DNA from: Chrysemys picta bellii
Lineage: Eukaryota > Chordata > Testudines > Emydidae
Direction of reading: 5' to 3'
DNA: 64,000 bases
Assembly (NCBI RefSeq): GCF_011386835.1
Contig: NC_088794.1
Location: forward strand, 91,558,009-91,622,008
Every line of letters starts with the position of its first letter. Position 1 is the first letter of the stretch. A program made the translations under genes and the position numbers. Of the stretch, positions 9,862-21,200 are shown in pieces. The notes below the pieces were generated by a model, which saw only the letters and a program-made list of their open reading frames with translations, searched no databases and was not told the origin of the DNA.

Positions 9862-12277
9862 TATGGGCAAAACATATGGAAAGAAGAGGATCAATTTATA
9901 CAGAGGGCTGAAGGGGGACTCCCAAAGTGCATTAATTAACACTTACTAAATACATCAAAATTAAATACATTACAGAGATAAGAACCTGTAATGACAACTT
10001 TACTTCATGAGATATTCTAGAGAAAGAAGACCCAGACAGAGTAATGGTAGGCGGAATCCCAGGGAGACCAAAGGGGCTGGTAGAGGGAGCAGACAGAGAA
10101 CAAGGGTAGAGGCAGAGTGGCTGCAGGGTTGGCCCAGTCTTCTGCATCTCCCATGTGGGTGGAGACACTGATCTCTATCACTGTAAGAGGGAATAGAATG
10201 GAATGCCCAGAAGAATGAATGACTTGAGGACAATTTCCTGAGGGACCCATACCCTTGCAGAGCTTTTCTAGCTCTGACATTTACATTTCTACATGGTTTG
10301 GCCCACAGAAATAAAAATCTGCACATCTTCCATGTGTTTTTGGACCAATGGAAAAAACCAGTTATAATTCAAGTCACTTAAAATTCCCTATGAAACTGAG
10401 TTAACAAAATAAATGAGGTTATGAACAACCAGAAAATATACTTCTCAAGTGAAAAACTATAACTGGACTTCTTTGCAAAGAAATTGTAAGTTTTCTTACA
10501 GGAAAAGCCACAAACTGTCTGAAAAGGAAGAGTAGATTAAATTACTTGCCTCCGTGAAATTAAATATCCAGAGAATTGCTGTGCCTGTGATGATGATGAC
10601 CAGGGTTTGCTCACCTGTGGCTCCCCCTCCCCGTGCAGCTGGAGGCACAGCCGGGCAGGTCTGCATCTGCAAGCAGGCCCCCTACCTCAGGTGCAGCTCC
10701 CATTGGCCTTGGTGGCCAACAGTCTGGAAGCCTCCTGGCCAATGAGCTGGGGGCAGGAGGGGGAAGGCAAAGGGGAAGATTGTAGGGAGCAGGGGAGGTA
10801 GGGGAGCTGTCTCTGGAGGCACAAAGGGGGGCTCTCTGGAGGGGGTGATGGAGGCATAGGGGCTGGAGGGGATCTTCCGGGGGGCAGAGGGTTGTGTGGG
10901 TCTCTGTGTGGTTGGGGGGGGGGGGGAGGAGTGATTGACAGAGCCAGCTGCAGCCCAAGTCTGGTCTGTGAGGGAAGGGAGTGTTGCTATACCTACCTCC
11001 CCCCATCCCCCCAAGGAAGCCCCCTCTGTACTGTGTATTTTATGCCAGCCCCAGGGTGCATCGCTGCTCCTTTCTCCTGCCCCCAGCTCCATCTGTTTGT
11101 CTGCCCCCACAATGCCTCCCCCCCCCCATCTGTGTATGACAGTGACAGACTCCTGCTGCTCTCTGCCTGCAGCTCCCTCCCCCTCCCTGCTGGGGAGGTG
11201 CGGTCAGGCAGCTCTGGCAACCTCCTCCCCCACAGCTCCCAATGGGCTGGGAACCAGGTCAGCTCTGGGAGAGGGGACGGAGGCAGCGTTCAGAGCTTCC
11301 CTGCCTCTGCCGAGACTCTTCGCTGCCTGCGGGGACGCCGGGGATGGGGGAGCTGCCCCCGAGGTGAGAGCGCCCCACCCCACGTTGCTGAACTGTGGAG
11401 AATGGGCACCACGGCCCATCTCACCGCCTATGTATCCAACCCACCCTGCTCCCTGTCCTCTTACTGCCCCCGCCCCTTATCCAACCCCCTAGCCCCCCTA
11501 ACCATGAGGCTCCTAGCAGCGTTTGGCTCAGCGCGGAGCCAGACACACTGCCCCGCCCCCCTAGAGCTCTGCCCTGCATTAGGGTGTGCCTGAGCACACC
11601 TGGCACACGTCTATGGGTTCCAGAGTTAGTTCTGCTAGTTTTGCAGAGCAGAACAGTCTTATTTTTGAATTCTCAAGGATGCAGGGGGGAGAAGACAGAA
11701 TCTCATCCCTACATCCTTTGAATGTGTTCTATGGTACCCTAGTGGGCTCAGGCACATCTGTTCCTCTGTGGAACCAAGAGTTCAAAGTGGGGAATAAGCA
11801 GAATTCTGATTCTGACTTGTTGGTAGGAATTGAATTGATTACATTTCTGTAAAACAGAGTCCAATCTCTACGCTGGTGGTGGATCCAAAAGCAAGCATGC
11901 AGGAGTGGGGAGAAAGGGGGGAAATGACATCTGTCTCGCACCGCACCAGTCCTCTCTGGAAGAAGAAGAAAAAAAAAAAGAGAATCACAATCCTGGGGGT
12001 GGGAAAACGACTGGGAGAGGGTGCTACTCAATGTCATCATGGGGGAAGGAGAGATGTAGGCTGCTCCCAGTCTCCCCACTCCTTGATGCTATCCTTGTGT
12101 TGGGCATGGGGCAACTGCCACACACACACACACACACTAGGACTATGGTGGAACAGCATCTAGGGTAGGCAGAGAACAGCCCCTCCCCAACAGTGCAGCA
12201 AGGAGGGGTGCGTGTGTGTGTGCGTGTGTACGTACACTCCCTGCCAGAGCTCCAGATGGGGGGAGCAGAAGGGGCCC
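9862..12277. other. Intergenic, GC-rich non-coding stretch
   Basis: From about 10600 to 11600 the sequence is GC-rich with long G or C runs (G run near 10914-10927), which makes long random frames on both strands. None shows a recognisable domain. TTAGGGTGTGCC at 11580-11591 repeats the motif at 7737 in the same orientation; it may belong to the hAT element but no matching target duplication was found. CA and GT dinucleotide tracts lie at 12120-12136 and 12210-12230. Confidence 0.5.
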
Positions 12278-12330
12278 TCCCCACTAGTGCCAGGGGACAG
12301 CAGACCCATGGGGGAGAGGCACCGGAGACT
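12278..12330 (+). repeat. 53-bp direct repeat, copy 1
   Basis: This copy closely matches 14129-14181 in the same orientation, with a handful of substitutions; the shared core is GGGGACAGCAGACCCATG. The two copies bracket the LTR at 12818-14124, the second starting a few bases after its right end. Confidence 0.85.
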
Positions 12331-12817
12331 AAGACAAAGGAATTGATGCGAATGATAAACTCCGTGAAAATGTGTAACATACTTGATTTTTGGAAAAAAC
12401 TTTTGTACATGCTAGGGATGGTGACAAGACAATCCCACAAGCATGTTGCTTTTCAGCTTATACCTGTAAACAGGTTGGAAGCTTGGCACAGCAGCAAAAG
12501 CATAACAGTCCTACGCTGCTGTGTGGAAGGGGAAACTGAGGCACACCACCTCATGGCATTTGTGGCTAAATGCCAAGACACCTACACTTTAACAGATATG
12601 GCTATCTGCATTCTGTTAGCAATAGTACACCCCAACACATTTTCAAGCACCTGGGGACCAGGAACCAGAATTTTGCAAGAACCCCTATGAAAAGCATTAT
12701 AGTGTTTAGTAACGCTGGATGGGGGTATGACCAGAGCTGAACCAGAATTTTAAATGTACAGTACTGCCTCCACCATGGTCAGTGTCCAAGTCTCTGACAG
12801 TAAGTTCAGTAGGAGGG

Positions 12818-14124
12818 TGTGATGTTGCACTCCATATGCTTTATGGAAATATTCTTATGAATATGACATAACTGGAATATGTTTTACACTAAATACCGCT
12901 TGTATGGTGTCATTAGGATGAACACACTTAGTAGATTACGAGCTTTCTATTTGTTTCTATATCTGGAGTTAGGAGAATAAGATATACACCTCTACCTCGA
13001 TATAACACGAATTTGGATATAACGTGGTAAAGCAGTGCTCGGGGGGGGGGGGGCAGGGCTGTGCACTCCGGTGGATCAAAGCAAGTTCAATATAACGCAG
13101 TTTCACCTATAACGCGGTAAGATTTTTTGGCTCCAGAGGACAGTGTTATATTGAGGTAGAGGTGTAACTTGTATCACTGATGTAAACATATTAAGTGGAG
13201 GCCATTAAGGGTGCTCCAGAAACAATCAGTTGTAAATGGCCTTAGTTACTTGAAAGCCTTCCTGTGTATGTGTGGGCCAGCCCATGGGGAATGGAGACTA
13301 GAGGTCTTACAGTGACATGTGACCATGTCACCTGATAATGAAATCCATCTTAAATCTGGTACTTTTCCACTTAGAAGGAGGGGTGGGGACAAGTACCGAC
13401 AAAAGATTCCCACCTTGTGCCAAAGCTATAAAAGGGGGTGGAGCAGGACAAAGATGGCTGCCAGTCATGAGAAGACCCCTGTTTACCACCTGAGAGGTCT
13501 GCTGGAACTAACAAGAACTGTACCGGGGAAAGGATTAGGCCCAGACTAGGAAATTGTCTAGTCTGTGAAAGGAGCTTAGTGGAACATCTCTGAGGGTGAG
13601 ATATTACCTGTAATCAGTTTCTTAACGTATTAGGCTTAGACTTGTGTGTTTTGTTTCATTTTGCTTTGTTCTGTCTATTACTTGAAACCACTTAAATCCT
13701 ACCTTTTATACTTAATAAAATCACTTTTGTTTATTAATAAACCCAGAGTAAGTGATCAATACCTGGGGGAGCAAACCGCTGTGCATCTCTCCCTCTCTCT
13801 CAGTGATACAGAGGGCAAAAAATTTATGAATTTACTCCGTAGAAGCTTTATACAGAGTAAAACGGATTTCTTTGGGGTTTGGATCCCATTGGGAACTGGG
13901 TGTCTGGGTGCTGGAGGCAAGTAACCTGCTGAGCTGTTTCCAATTAAATCTGCAGCTTTGGGGGGATGGACCAGACCCTGGGTCTGTGTTGCAGCAGGCT
14001 AGCGTGTCTGGCTCAACAAGGCAGGGTTCTGGATTCCCAAGTTGGCAGGGAAAACGGGCTCAGAGGTAATTTCAGCACATCAGGAGACTGTCCCAAGGGG
14101 ATCTCTGTGACTGAACCCATCACA
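12818..14124 (+). mobile_element. Solo LTR of an endogenous retrovirus or LTR retrotransposon
   Basis: It begins TGTGATG and ends CATCACA, a 7-bp terminal inverted repeat with the standard TG...CA ends. Inside are a TATAAAA box at 13427-13433 and AATAAA signals at 13714-13719 and 13736-13741, in the order and spacing expected for U3-R-U5. No internal coding region flanks it, hence solo. A convincing 4-6 bp target duplication was not found, so the exact ends carry some doubt. The U3 part is interrupted by the Tigger-like element at 12987-13164. Confidence 0.7.
12987..13164. mobile_element. Tigger-like (Tc1/mariner) MITE inside the LTR
   Basis: The terminal inverted repeats are CACCTCTACCTCGATATAAC at the left and its reverse complement with one change at the right. 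They are flanked by TA at 12985-12986 and 13165-13166, the mariner target duplication. A run of 13 G lies at 13041-13053. It post-dates the LTR that contains it. Confidence 0.9.
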
Positions 14125-14128
14125 GGGA

Positions 14129-14181
14129 TCCCCACCAGTGTCAGGGGACAGCAGACCCATGAGGGAGAGGCACCAGAGACT
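14129..14181 (+). repeat. 53-bp direct repeat, copy 2
   Basis: Partner of 12278-12330. It starts five bases after the right end of the LTR. Confidence 0.85.
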
Positions 14182-14199
14182 CGCCAGGGGCCATTGTGG

Positions 14200-14930
14200 C
14201 CCACAATGCCCTCCCTCCCGGAGCAGAGGGTCAGCGTAGCAGGGCGCGATCCACACAAAGCCCCCCCACACACACACACACAGCAGTAGCACCAGCAGGC
14301 AGCCCCAAACCAGCACCAAGCTGTGCCACCCCCTCCCTCCTCACAAATCCTAAACCAGGCAGCGATCGACCAACAAACAACCATGCTGCCCCGCACCCAC
14401 AAACACATCCCCTCCCCCCCCCAGCCGTATCTCTGCTCCCCACACAGCCCCGGGACGGGTTACACCAACACCACCCCAGGCTGGGCTGGCTATTATACGG
14501 CCCTCCACAACCCCTCCTTGCCCCCAGGCTTGTTATGCCACCCCATAAAACCCTCTCCCCCACACCACCACCCCCAGTCCCTCCTGCAGCCCCCACCCAG
14601 CTGTGCCACCCCACAGCCCCACACAACCCCTCCCCCACAGTCCCTCCTGCAGCCCCCTCCCAGCTGTGCCACCCCACAGCCCCATACAACCCCCACAATC
14701 CCTCCTGCAGCCCACCAACCCAGCTGTGCCACCCCACAGCCCCCCACCCAGCTGTACCGCCCCACACACACCCCAGCCATGCTGTTCCCCCGCGCGGCGC
14801 CCAGTCATGCTGCTGCCCCTCATAGCCCCCATCCGTGCCAGGGCCCCGCTCCGCCACAGCACACACAGCCCCCTCCACCTCCCAGCTGCGCCACCTCTCC
14901 ACGCCCCCCAGCCCCGACGGAATAGACCCC
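14200..14930. repeat. C-rich DNA with about 60-bp minisatellite units
   Basis: Units beginning CCCTCCTGCAGCCC start at 14579, 14642 and 14700, each containing CAGCTGTGCCACCCCACAGC. A CA tract lies at 14268-14281. Long proline-rich or glycine-rich frames across the block on both strands follow from composition and are not genes. Confidence 0.8.
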
Positions 14931-15141
14931 CACCTCAGCGTAGCACCACGCACGCAGCCGCGGTTACCTACCGTACCCTGCGTGCTGTGCCGCATTCGCG
15001 AGCGACAGAGATCCCGACCAGTGTCCTCCAATGCACCACTGCGCTCAGCGACACAGCGGCGCTCTGCGCAGCAGAACAGAAGACGAGTGAGCGCAGAGCG
15101 GGCGGGAAAGGTCATGTGATTTCCGGGCTAAGGACTATCTA

Positions 15142-15155
15142 GTTGCCATGGTGTC
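15142..15155 (+). promoter_or_regulatory. X-box-like RFX site (distal)
   Basis: GTTGCCATGGTGTC matches the RFX X-box consensus GTTGCCATGGYAAC at 12 of 14 positions; the left half site is perfect. It lies about 95 bp upstream of the DNAL1 ATG. RFX factors with FOXJ1 drive motile-cilium genes, which fits DNAL1. Confidence 0.55.
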
Positions 15156-15210
15156 TCTATGATCCCCGGCTCCTCGCCTTTACTGCAGATGAGCATGCGC
15201 AGGAGACTAG

Positions 15211-15224
15211 CGTGCCATAGCAAC
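15211..15224 (+). promoter_or_regulatory. X-box-like RFX site (proximal)
   Basis: CGTGCCATAGCAAC matches an X-box (GTTGCCATAGCAAC) at 12 of 14 positions, with a perfect right half site AGCAAC. It ends 25 bp before the DNAL1 start codon, probably inside or at the edge of the 5' UTR. Confidence 0.6.
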
Positions 15225-15249
15225 CGGATCAGCGACAGTAGCAACCGTA

Positions 15250-15252
15250 ATG
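15250..15252 (+). CDS. DNAL1: DNAL1 coding exon 1 (ATG only)
   Basis: The ATG is followed at once by the donor GTGAGT. The next exon opens with GCAAAAGCAACA, giving M-AKAT, the known DNAL1 N-terminus, which fixes this ATG as the start although it is the only coding triplet in its exon. Confidence 0.92.
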
Positions 15253-18200
15253 GTGAGTCTGTTCAAAGGCGAAGCGGGGAGCTGGGGGAGGGGGCGGTGA
15301 GGGGCTGGATGGGGCAAGGGGAGAGGCGGGACCTGGCCGGCTGGGGTGGCTGAGGGAGAGAGGAGGTGACTTGGCTGGCGGGGGCAGCGAGGCGGGATTG
15401 AGGAGACCTGGTTGGGGTGGGGGGAAAGGAGGAGCTGGGGGACCTAGTGGGCCCTGGCTAGGGAAGGGGAGGGGAGGGGAAGGGGCTTGGGGAGCCTGGC
15501 TTGGCCATTGGAGCATATTTCACTGAACGTGGCAATGATGGGCCTGACTCCCTGTTTCTGGACACAGAGCGGAGGAGCTTTGCCCCTCCTGTGTTCTGGG
15601 CCCTGCCAGGAGCCCGTCTGGCCCCCAGCATAAGTTAGAGCAGTCTCAGCGTTGTTCTAACTTGCTCTCAGCTGCAACAGCCTCCTAGAGAGTGTTTTGC
15701 AGTTCAGAATAGCCAGAAAGCAACTTGCTGTCGCTGTTCCCCCTTTCTCCTTGACAGGCCCCTACAATGGGAGCTGCAAGGGGTGTTGGTGTGGAGTGAA
15801 CTGCTTGGTAGCAGAGCCAGTCCCTGGAGAGGTATAAATGGGCTATAGGGCAACACATAAACTAGCCCACTATCTAGGACCTTGAGGTTATTTCCTGCCA
15901 TTTTGAACGGTTGTTATAAAGAAACAAATAAACCCAAAAAAAAGGTTGTGTCTTGGAAAGAGTTATTCCAGGGCTAGATCAGAATAGCGGGAGCAGATGA
16001 TCTTATTCTTCATTCTGGAGCTGCTTGAGTGCCAGGAATCACCATCATTAAAATGCTGAATTAATAGATGGTTTAAAGACTGTAGTAAATACACAATCTA
16101 CTTTGACTAGTCTGATTACAGCTCCCTTTCCTATGAAATTCCATGTGGTTTTATTTGACGGAAATGACCAAGAAGAATTAAATGCATAAAAATGAGGATG
16201 AAGCCCAGTTATCTATTTTTCCCCTGGGAATATTGCTGTATGTTTTGAAGTTTTGTAAATGTTCTGTAATGATCCCTTGTAAGAAATGATTCCATTGAGG
16301 GGGCAGAGCATGGATTATTTAATGTTTTTCTGTTATATTTTACCAGTCCTCTGTGTGTGTGCAGTTTTTTATTTTTTCCTTAGATTATTTGTTGTTCTTG
16401 TTCCTGTAACAACAACGTGAGCTGTCAAGGGTGACATTTTCAGCCCTTGATTATTTGGCACAATCAGTGGTACAGCATTTTGATTACTTGTCTTTCCTTT
16501 CGGCAATCTAACCTCCTTTAACCTGAGTCATTCTGGGAAAGCAGCCAGTTCCCAGGTGAAGGATGCCTGGTATTGGGCTGGTTCATGTGAGATTTACAGC
16601 AAGGCTAGTTGGTGCACCATGCCTGGGATCAGTGAAGCCTTCCAGTATAAGAAGGCAGGCTATATTGGTATTCTTGTTGGAGTGAATTTGAACCCACTCC
16701 AAGAAACTCTGATCTCTGATCTGTGCTACCCAGATGACCTATTTCCCTGCTTCTGGTTTTCATCCTCACCATCAGCATCAAGCCAGGTGTCAACAGTAGG
16801 AGAGGCAGGACAGTTAGGGGTGCAAATCTGAAGAAGTCAGGAAAGAAACTGGTCACTATATTTAAATTATATCACATGGATTATTTAAATTTAAATTCAG
16901 TCAGTTTTTAGGCTAGAGTATGGGAAAGAAACTGTACTAGTCATCTTTTTGTTTAATGGTGAGTGATACAGATCAAGCGTTCATGCTGATTTTATTATAT
17001 CTGTCACCTCCTTTTGAACCAGTTATTTAATATTTATTATTGCCGTAGCATTTGCATGCTGCAATCAAGTTGGGCCCCATGGTGTTAGGACAGATCATGT
17101 CCCAAAGAGCTGAAAATCCAAAAGACATGTACTTTTGTTGGCTCATCTGTAGTCCTTCACAGGGATTGATAGAGTTGTGAGATTTAGTGAGGGAAGAAGG
17201 GATGCAGTGTTCTTAATTCAAGAATGATTCTCAGCCCTATAATGCTTTTGGTGTTTGATTCAGCTAGTGTGGTGGAACAAATTGCCAAATGTCTTTTAGG
17301 TGACTGGACATAGATAAAGGCTAGATGGCAGTACCTTAATCTAGATAAGATTGTGTTGATGGTGGAAGGTTGGGGAAGCAAGTGGAAGAATTGGTGAGGT
17401 TTATATCTACATCCCCAAATGAAGAAACGTGCCTGCCAGTTGAGACACAAGTTCACAAGTTTGGAATTTTGTTAGATTCTGGATCACATTGACCACTCAG
17501 CCGTTTTAGCCATGTGTATGTTCTGTAGTCTGGCAAAAAGCACATGTACTTTCCTTTTGTATCTAGAGCTGCTGTTGTTGTTATCGTTATCATTATTAGT
17601 TATTTGTATTACCATAATGCCTAGGAGTCCTAGTCATGACCAGGACCCTGTTGTGCTAGGCTCTGTACAAACACAGAACAAAAAGATGGTCCCTGCCCCA
17701 AGGGTCCTACAATCTAACCTTTCTACTATTATACATGCTTTGCCACTTTGAGATTGCACTAGCGTAATATGCTCTACATGGGGGTTACATGATGAGACCA
17801 TTCAGAAACTAAAGTTAGTGAGAATGGGATGACTCTTGCTGAGTGGAGCATTGGACATAAAGTACATAACACTAGTGTTCTCTGATCTGTTCCGCTACCA
17901 GGAAATCTCTCCCTGTGCTGTACTGTACAGTTAAGATCAGCAGAGGTGTTCAAGCTGGAGTCCTCTTGATTTTAAAGTGAAGAAGCAGTTGACAGGTTGT
18001 TTTCTCCTCAAGATCCTTGACTCTGAAACATTTCTCCCTCCTTTGTCCTTTAGAGCCTTGATTTTTTTTTTTTTTTAACTTTTTGGGCATGCTACAAAAT
18101 TTCTTTCTTCACTGGCATTAGGGTAGAAGTAGGTAGAGGATTTAGTGGGGTTTTGCAATGGGCCTCAATATGGTGGCTGAGGTATTGCAGTAAGGTATAC

Positions 18201-21200
18201 CAAGTTTCTACTGTTATTGTGGATCAGTCCATTAAGTGAATATTGTATGGTAGTTTTCACACTTCTTTTTTGAATTGAACACAGTGTGACTTTCAATGAT
18301 TTGAGGTGCCTAGAAGCATAGGATAGTTGATGGAGAAATCAAAATAAAATAAGAAAATCCCACAGGCTATACCTGACCTTGTGCAGGAAGGACAAAGTTT
18401 TCCTCCGTATGTTTCAAAAAGGCTTAGCAAATTTCCACATGGGGAAATCTCTGTGATAAGCATGATCTGCTAAGGGCATTAAGCCAAATTAATCACTAGT
18501 ATAACTCCTTTGGCTTCAATAGAGATTCACCAGAGATGCAGAGAACTTGGTCCACTAATCCAAGCCCTGTGCTACCCCTGCCTACAGAGAGCAGGCAATA
18601 TCAAGAAGATGATGTGCTTAGTCTCCCGGGGAAATTGTGCATGTATGTATGTTCAAATTTACTGCACTACCTCTAAAATTGCTGTTGGACAATTCACTGA
18701 ATGAAATTAAAAGCAGCTTTTGGAAGGGGGTTCAATTTCTGCTTCTTAGGATCAGTTGTAGGAAGAGAGTCCATGGAACTTAAGGGGAAAAAACTAGCTC
18801 TGCAATGAACAATTCAGCCAAAAAAAATTATAATGATTCTTCTTTTGATTTGTGTTTAGGCAAAAGCAACAACTATTAAAGAAGCTCTAGCCAGATGGGT
18901 AAGTTCAAGAGAAGTATCTGCAGTTGTCTCAGTGGTACTCTGTGGCCTGGATCTCATTTGTAAATAGGATGGCTTCATCCAGTTTGATGAATTCATTACA
19001 ATAATGTAGAAAAAATAATTTCCTTGAAACATCTGCCACTAAAAGAAGCTTCATGAAACAATATTATTTTATTAGTATCTCACTGAAATCAATTTCATTT
19101 GAACCCCTGTGTGCTATTCTTATTAAATTGTCCTGACCACGAAAGCTCTATTTTAGTGTCTGGCCTAATGCTGTCAGATTGTACATTGACAGAAGATCTG
19201 ATACTACAAAGAAGTTTTCTCTGCAGGATGTCTTTTGATTTTCTCTGTCTAATTATACCTTGTTCAGTCTTGATCACCTAATTAGAGTTTATCCCTAGCA
19301 CAAATAATCAAGGATGAAATCCTGGCCCCATTGAAGTCAATTGGAGTTTTGCCATTGACATAGTTGAGCCAAGATTTTATCTGAACAGTACATGAAGAAA
19401 AAACTCCCAGAAGTAACTTAAAAAAAAAGTCTGAATTCAAAACTAAGTCTCTGTTTAAAGTGTTTTAACAGTGTAAAGGCTAACAATGACTTACATCAGT
19501 ATCATCCATAAATTTTCCCCCATGTATGCAGATCCATTATCCACTCTGCAAAGTTTAATTGAGCAACAAGTTTATTATATATTATTCTTTTTCAATTAGA
19601 CTTAGTATAGATATCCATTTTTGGGGATGTGTCTATGGACTAAGTGCCTTCACACTAAGCTAAGAACCCTCTAGAAAGCTCTGTTTGTTGGAGATCACAC
19701 AGTAGTGATATCAGACAATGGTATGGAAAATAGTCCAGAGACCTGATCCAAAATCCATGGGAATTTTTCCACTGACCTCGGTGTGCTTTGAATCATGGCA
19801 TAGGTGTGACACACATGCTCAATTCCTTCCAGATTCTAGAGAAGTTATTTATACTGTTTTACTTTCTAGAACAGTGGTTTTCTAACTTTTTTTCTGGCAA
19901 CCCAGTTGAAGAAAATTGTTGATGCCCACGACCCAACGGAGCTGGGGATGAGGGGTGTGGGAGGGGCTCAGGGCTGGGGCAGAGGGTTGGGGTGCGGGGG
20001 TGAAGGCTGCAGGGTGGGGCTGGGAATGAGGGGTTCAGGATGTGGGTGGGGTCTGGGCTGGGACAGGGGATTGGGGTACAGGAGGGGGTCAGGGCTCTGC
20101 GCTGGGGGTGCAAGCTCTGGGGTGGGGCTGGGGATGAAGGGTTTGGGGTGCAGGAAGGGGCTCTGGGTTTTGGGGGGGGCTCAGGGCTGGGGCAGGGGAT
20201 TGAGGCCCAGGGTTGGGGCGCAGGCTTACCCCGGAAGCGGCCAGCAGCAGGTCCGGCTCCTAGGTGGAGGCGCGCAAGCAGCTCCACGCGTCTTTCACCT
20301 GCAGGCACCGCCCCCTTTAGCAGCCAATGGGAGTGCGGAGCCGGTGCTCGGGGCAGGGACAGCGCACGGAGTCCCGTGCCCCTCTCCCCTACCCCATGCC
20401 TAGGAGCCAGTCCTGCTGCTGGCCGCTTCCAGGGCGCTGTGTGGTGTCAGAACAGGTAGGAACTAGCCTGCCTTAACTGGGAAGCAGTGCCAACAGGACT
20501 TTTAACGGTCTGGTCGGCGGTGCTCACCAGAGCCGCCGTGACCCAGTGCTTTACATTCCGCGACCCAGTACTGGGTCGCAACCCACAGTTTGAAAATCAC
20601 TGTTCTAGTAGGTTCAGGGCTTGGTATGGAGTGTATAGGCACAACCCAAGAGTAGGATAATAGAGCTTTGTTACCATGTTTGGATTTTCAGTTCAGGATA
20701 CTCCTTTTTCTTAACTATTCTTCTCTGTACTCTCAACCTGTATCCTTGGGAGATGTGATAGAATCTGACTGAGTCCCTCCTGGTTTCAACCTGTTTCCCC
20801 TTTTACATGCAAGTTTATTTTGTTTACAATATAAACTCTTCAGAACAGGGACACTGTCAAAATAGCTATGTACATGAACATTCTGAGACTGGGCTAACAT
20901 CATCATAGCAGCAAGAGCAGAAACCTTTTACAGCAAACACCCAGCTATAGCAGTAGAAGGGGGGAAAGAGAGACAGCCTGTGTTTTCTCACACCCCAGGA
21001 CCTGGCATGTGGACCAAGTGGCCAATATACCTTTCTGGAGGCACTCATGGGAGAGGAAACATGCCAGGCTCCCCCCTCCATAAATGCTTACCCAACAGCC
21101 CTAGCACATGGCCCAGCATCCCTTTCCAACCTCTCAGGGCACTACATGGGCCTGGAGTTCCCCACAACTCCTGGAGGAGAGTGTGGGGAGAGAGCTGGGC

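Larger units (their letters stand above)
14930..15249 (+). promoter_or_regulatory. DNAL1: CpG-rich DNA, DNAL1 promoter and 5' UTR
   Basis: CpG dinucleotides are dense from about 14930 to 15110 and continue into intron 1 to about 15480. No TATA box is seen, as is usual for CpG promoters. An ETS-like TTTCCGGG lies at 15120-15127, an NRF1-like half site GCATGCGCA at 15193-15201, and two X-box-like motifs flank it. The transcription start cannot be placed exactly. Confidence 0.7.

Noticed and set aside
7738..11614. Full extent of an autonomous hAT element with TTAGGGTGTGC ends
   Set aside because: The motif occurs at both places in the same orientation and the flanks share no 8-bp duplication, so the boundaries are not supported.
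10607..11721. Overlapping frames up to 233 codons in the GC-rich block
   Set aside because: Open on both strands in several frames, low complexity, no recognisable protein.
12193..12690. 165-codon plus-strand frame
   Set aside because: Crosses a GT tract and the 53-bp repeat, with no domain and no coding signal.
14196..15142. Long proline-rich and glycine-rich frames on both strands (up to 294 codons)
   Set aside because: They arise from C-rich minisatellite DNA with few stop codons; no domain, no splice context, and several frames are open at once.
19906..20459. Gly-rich frames of 139-165 codons in DNAL1 intron 2
   Set aside because: They lie inside the bounded hAT element and reflect its G-rich core.
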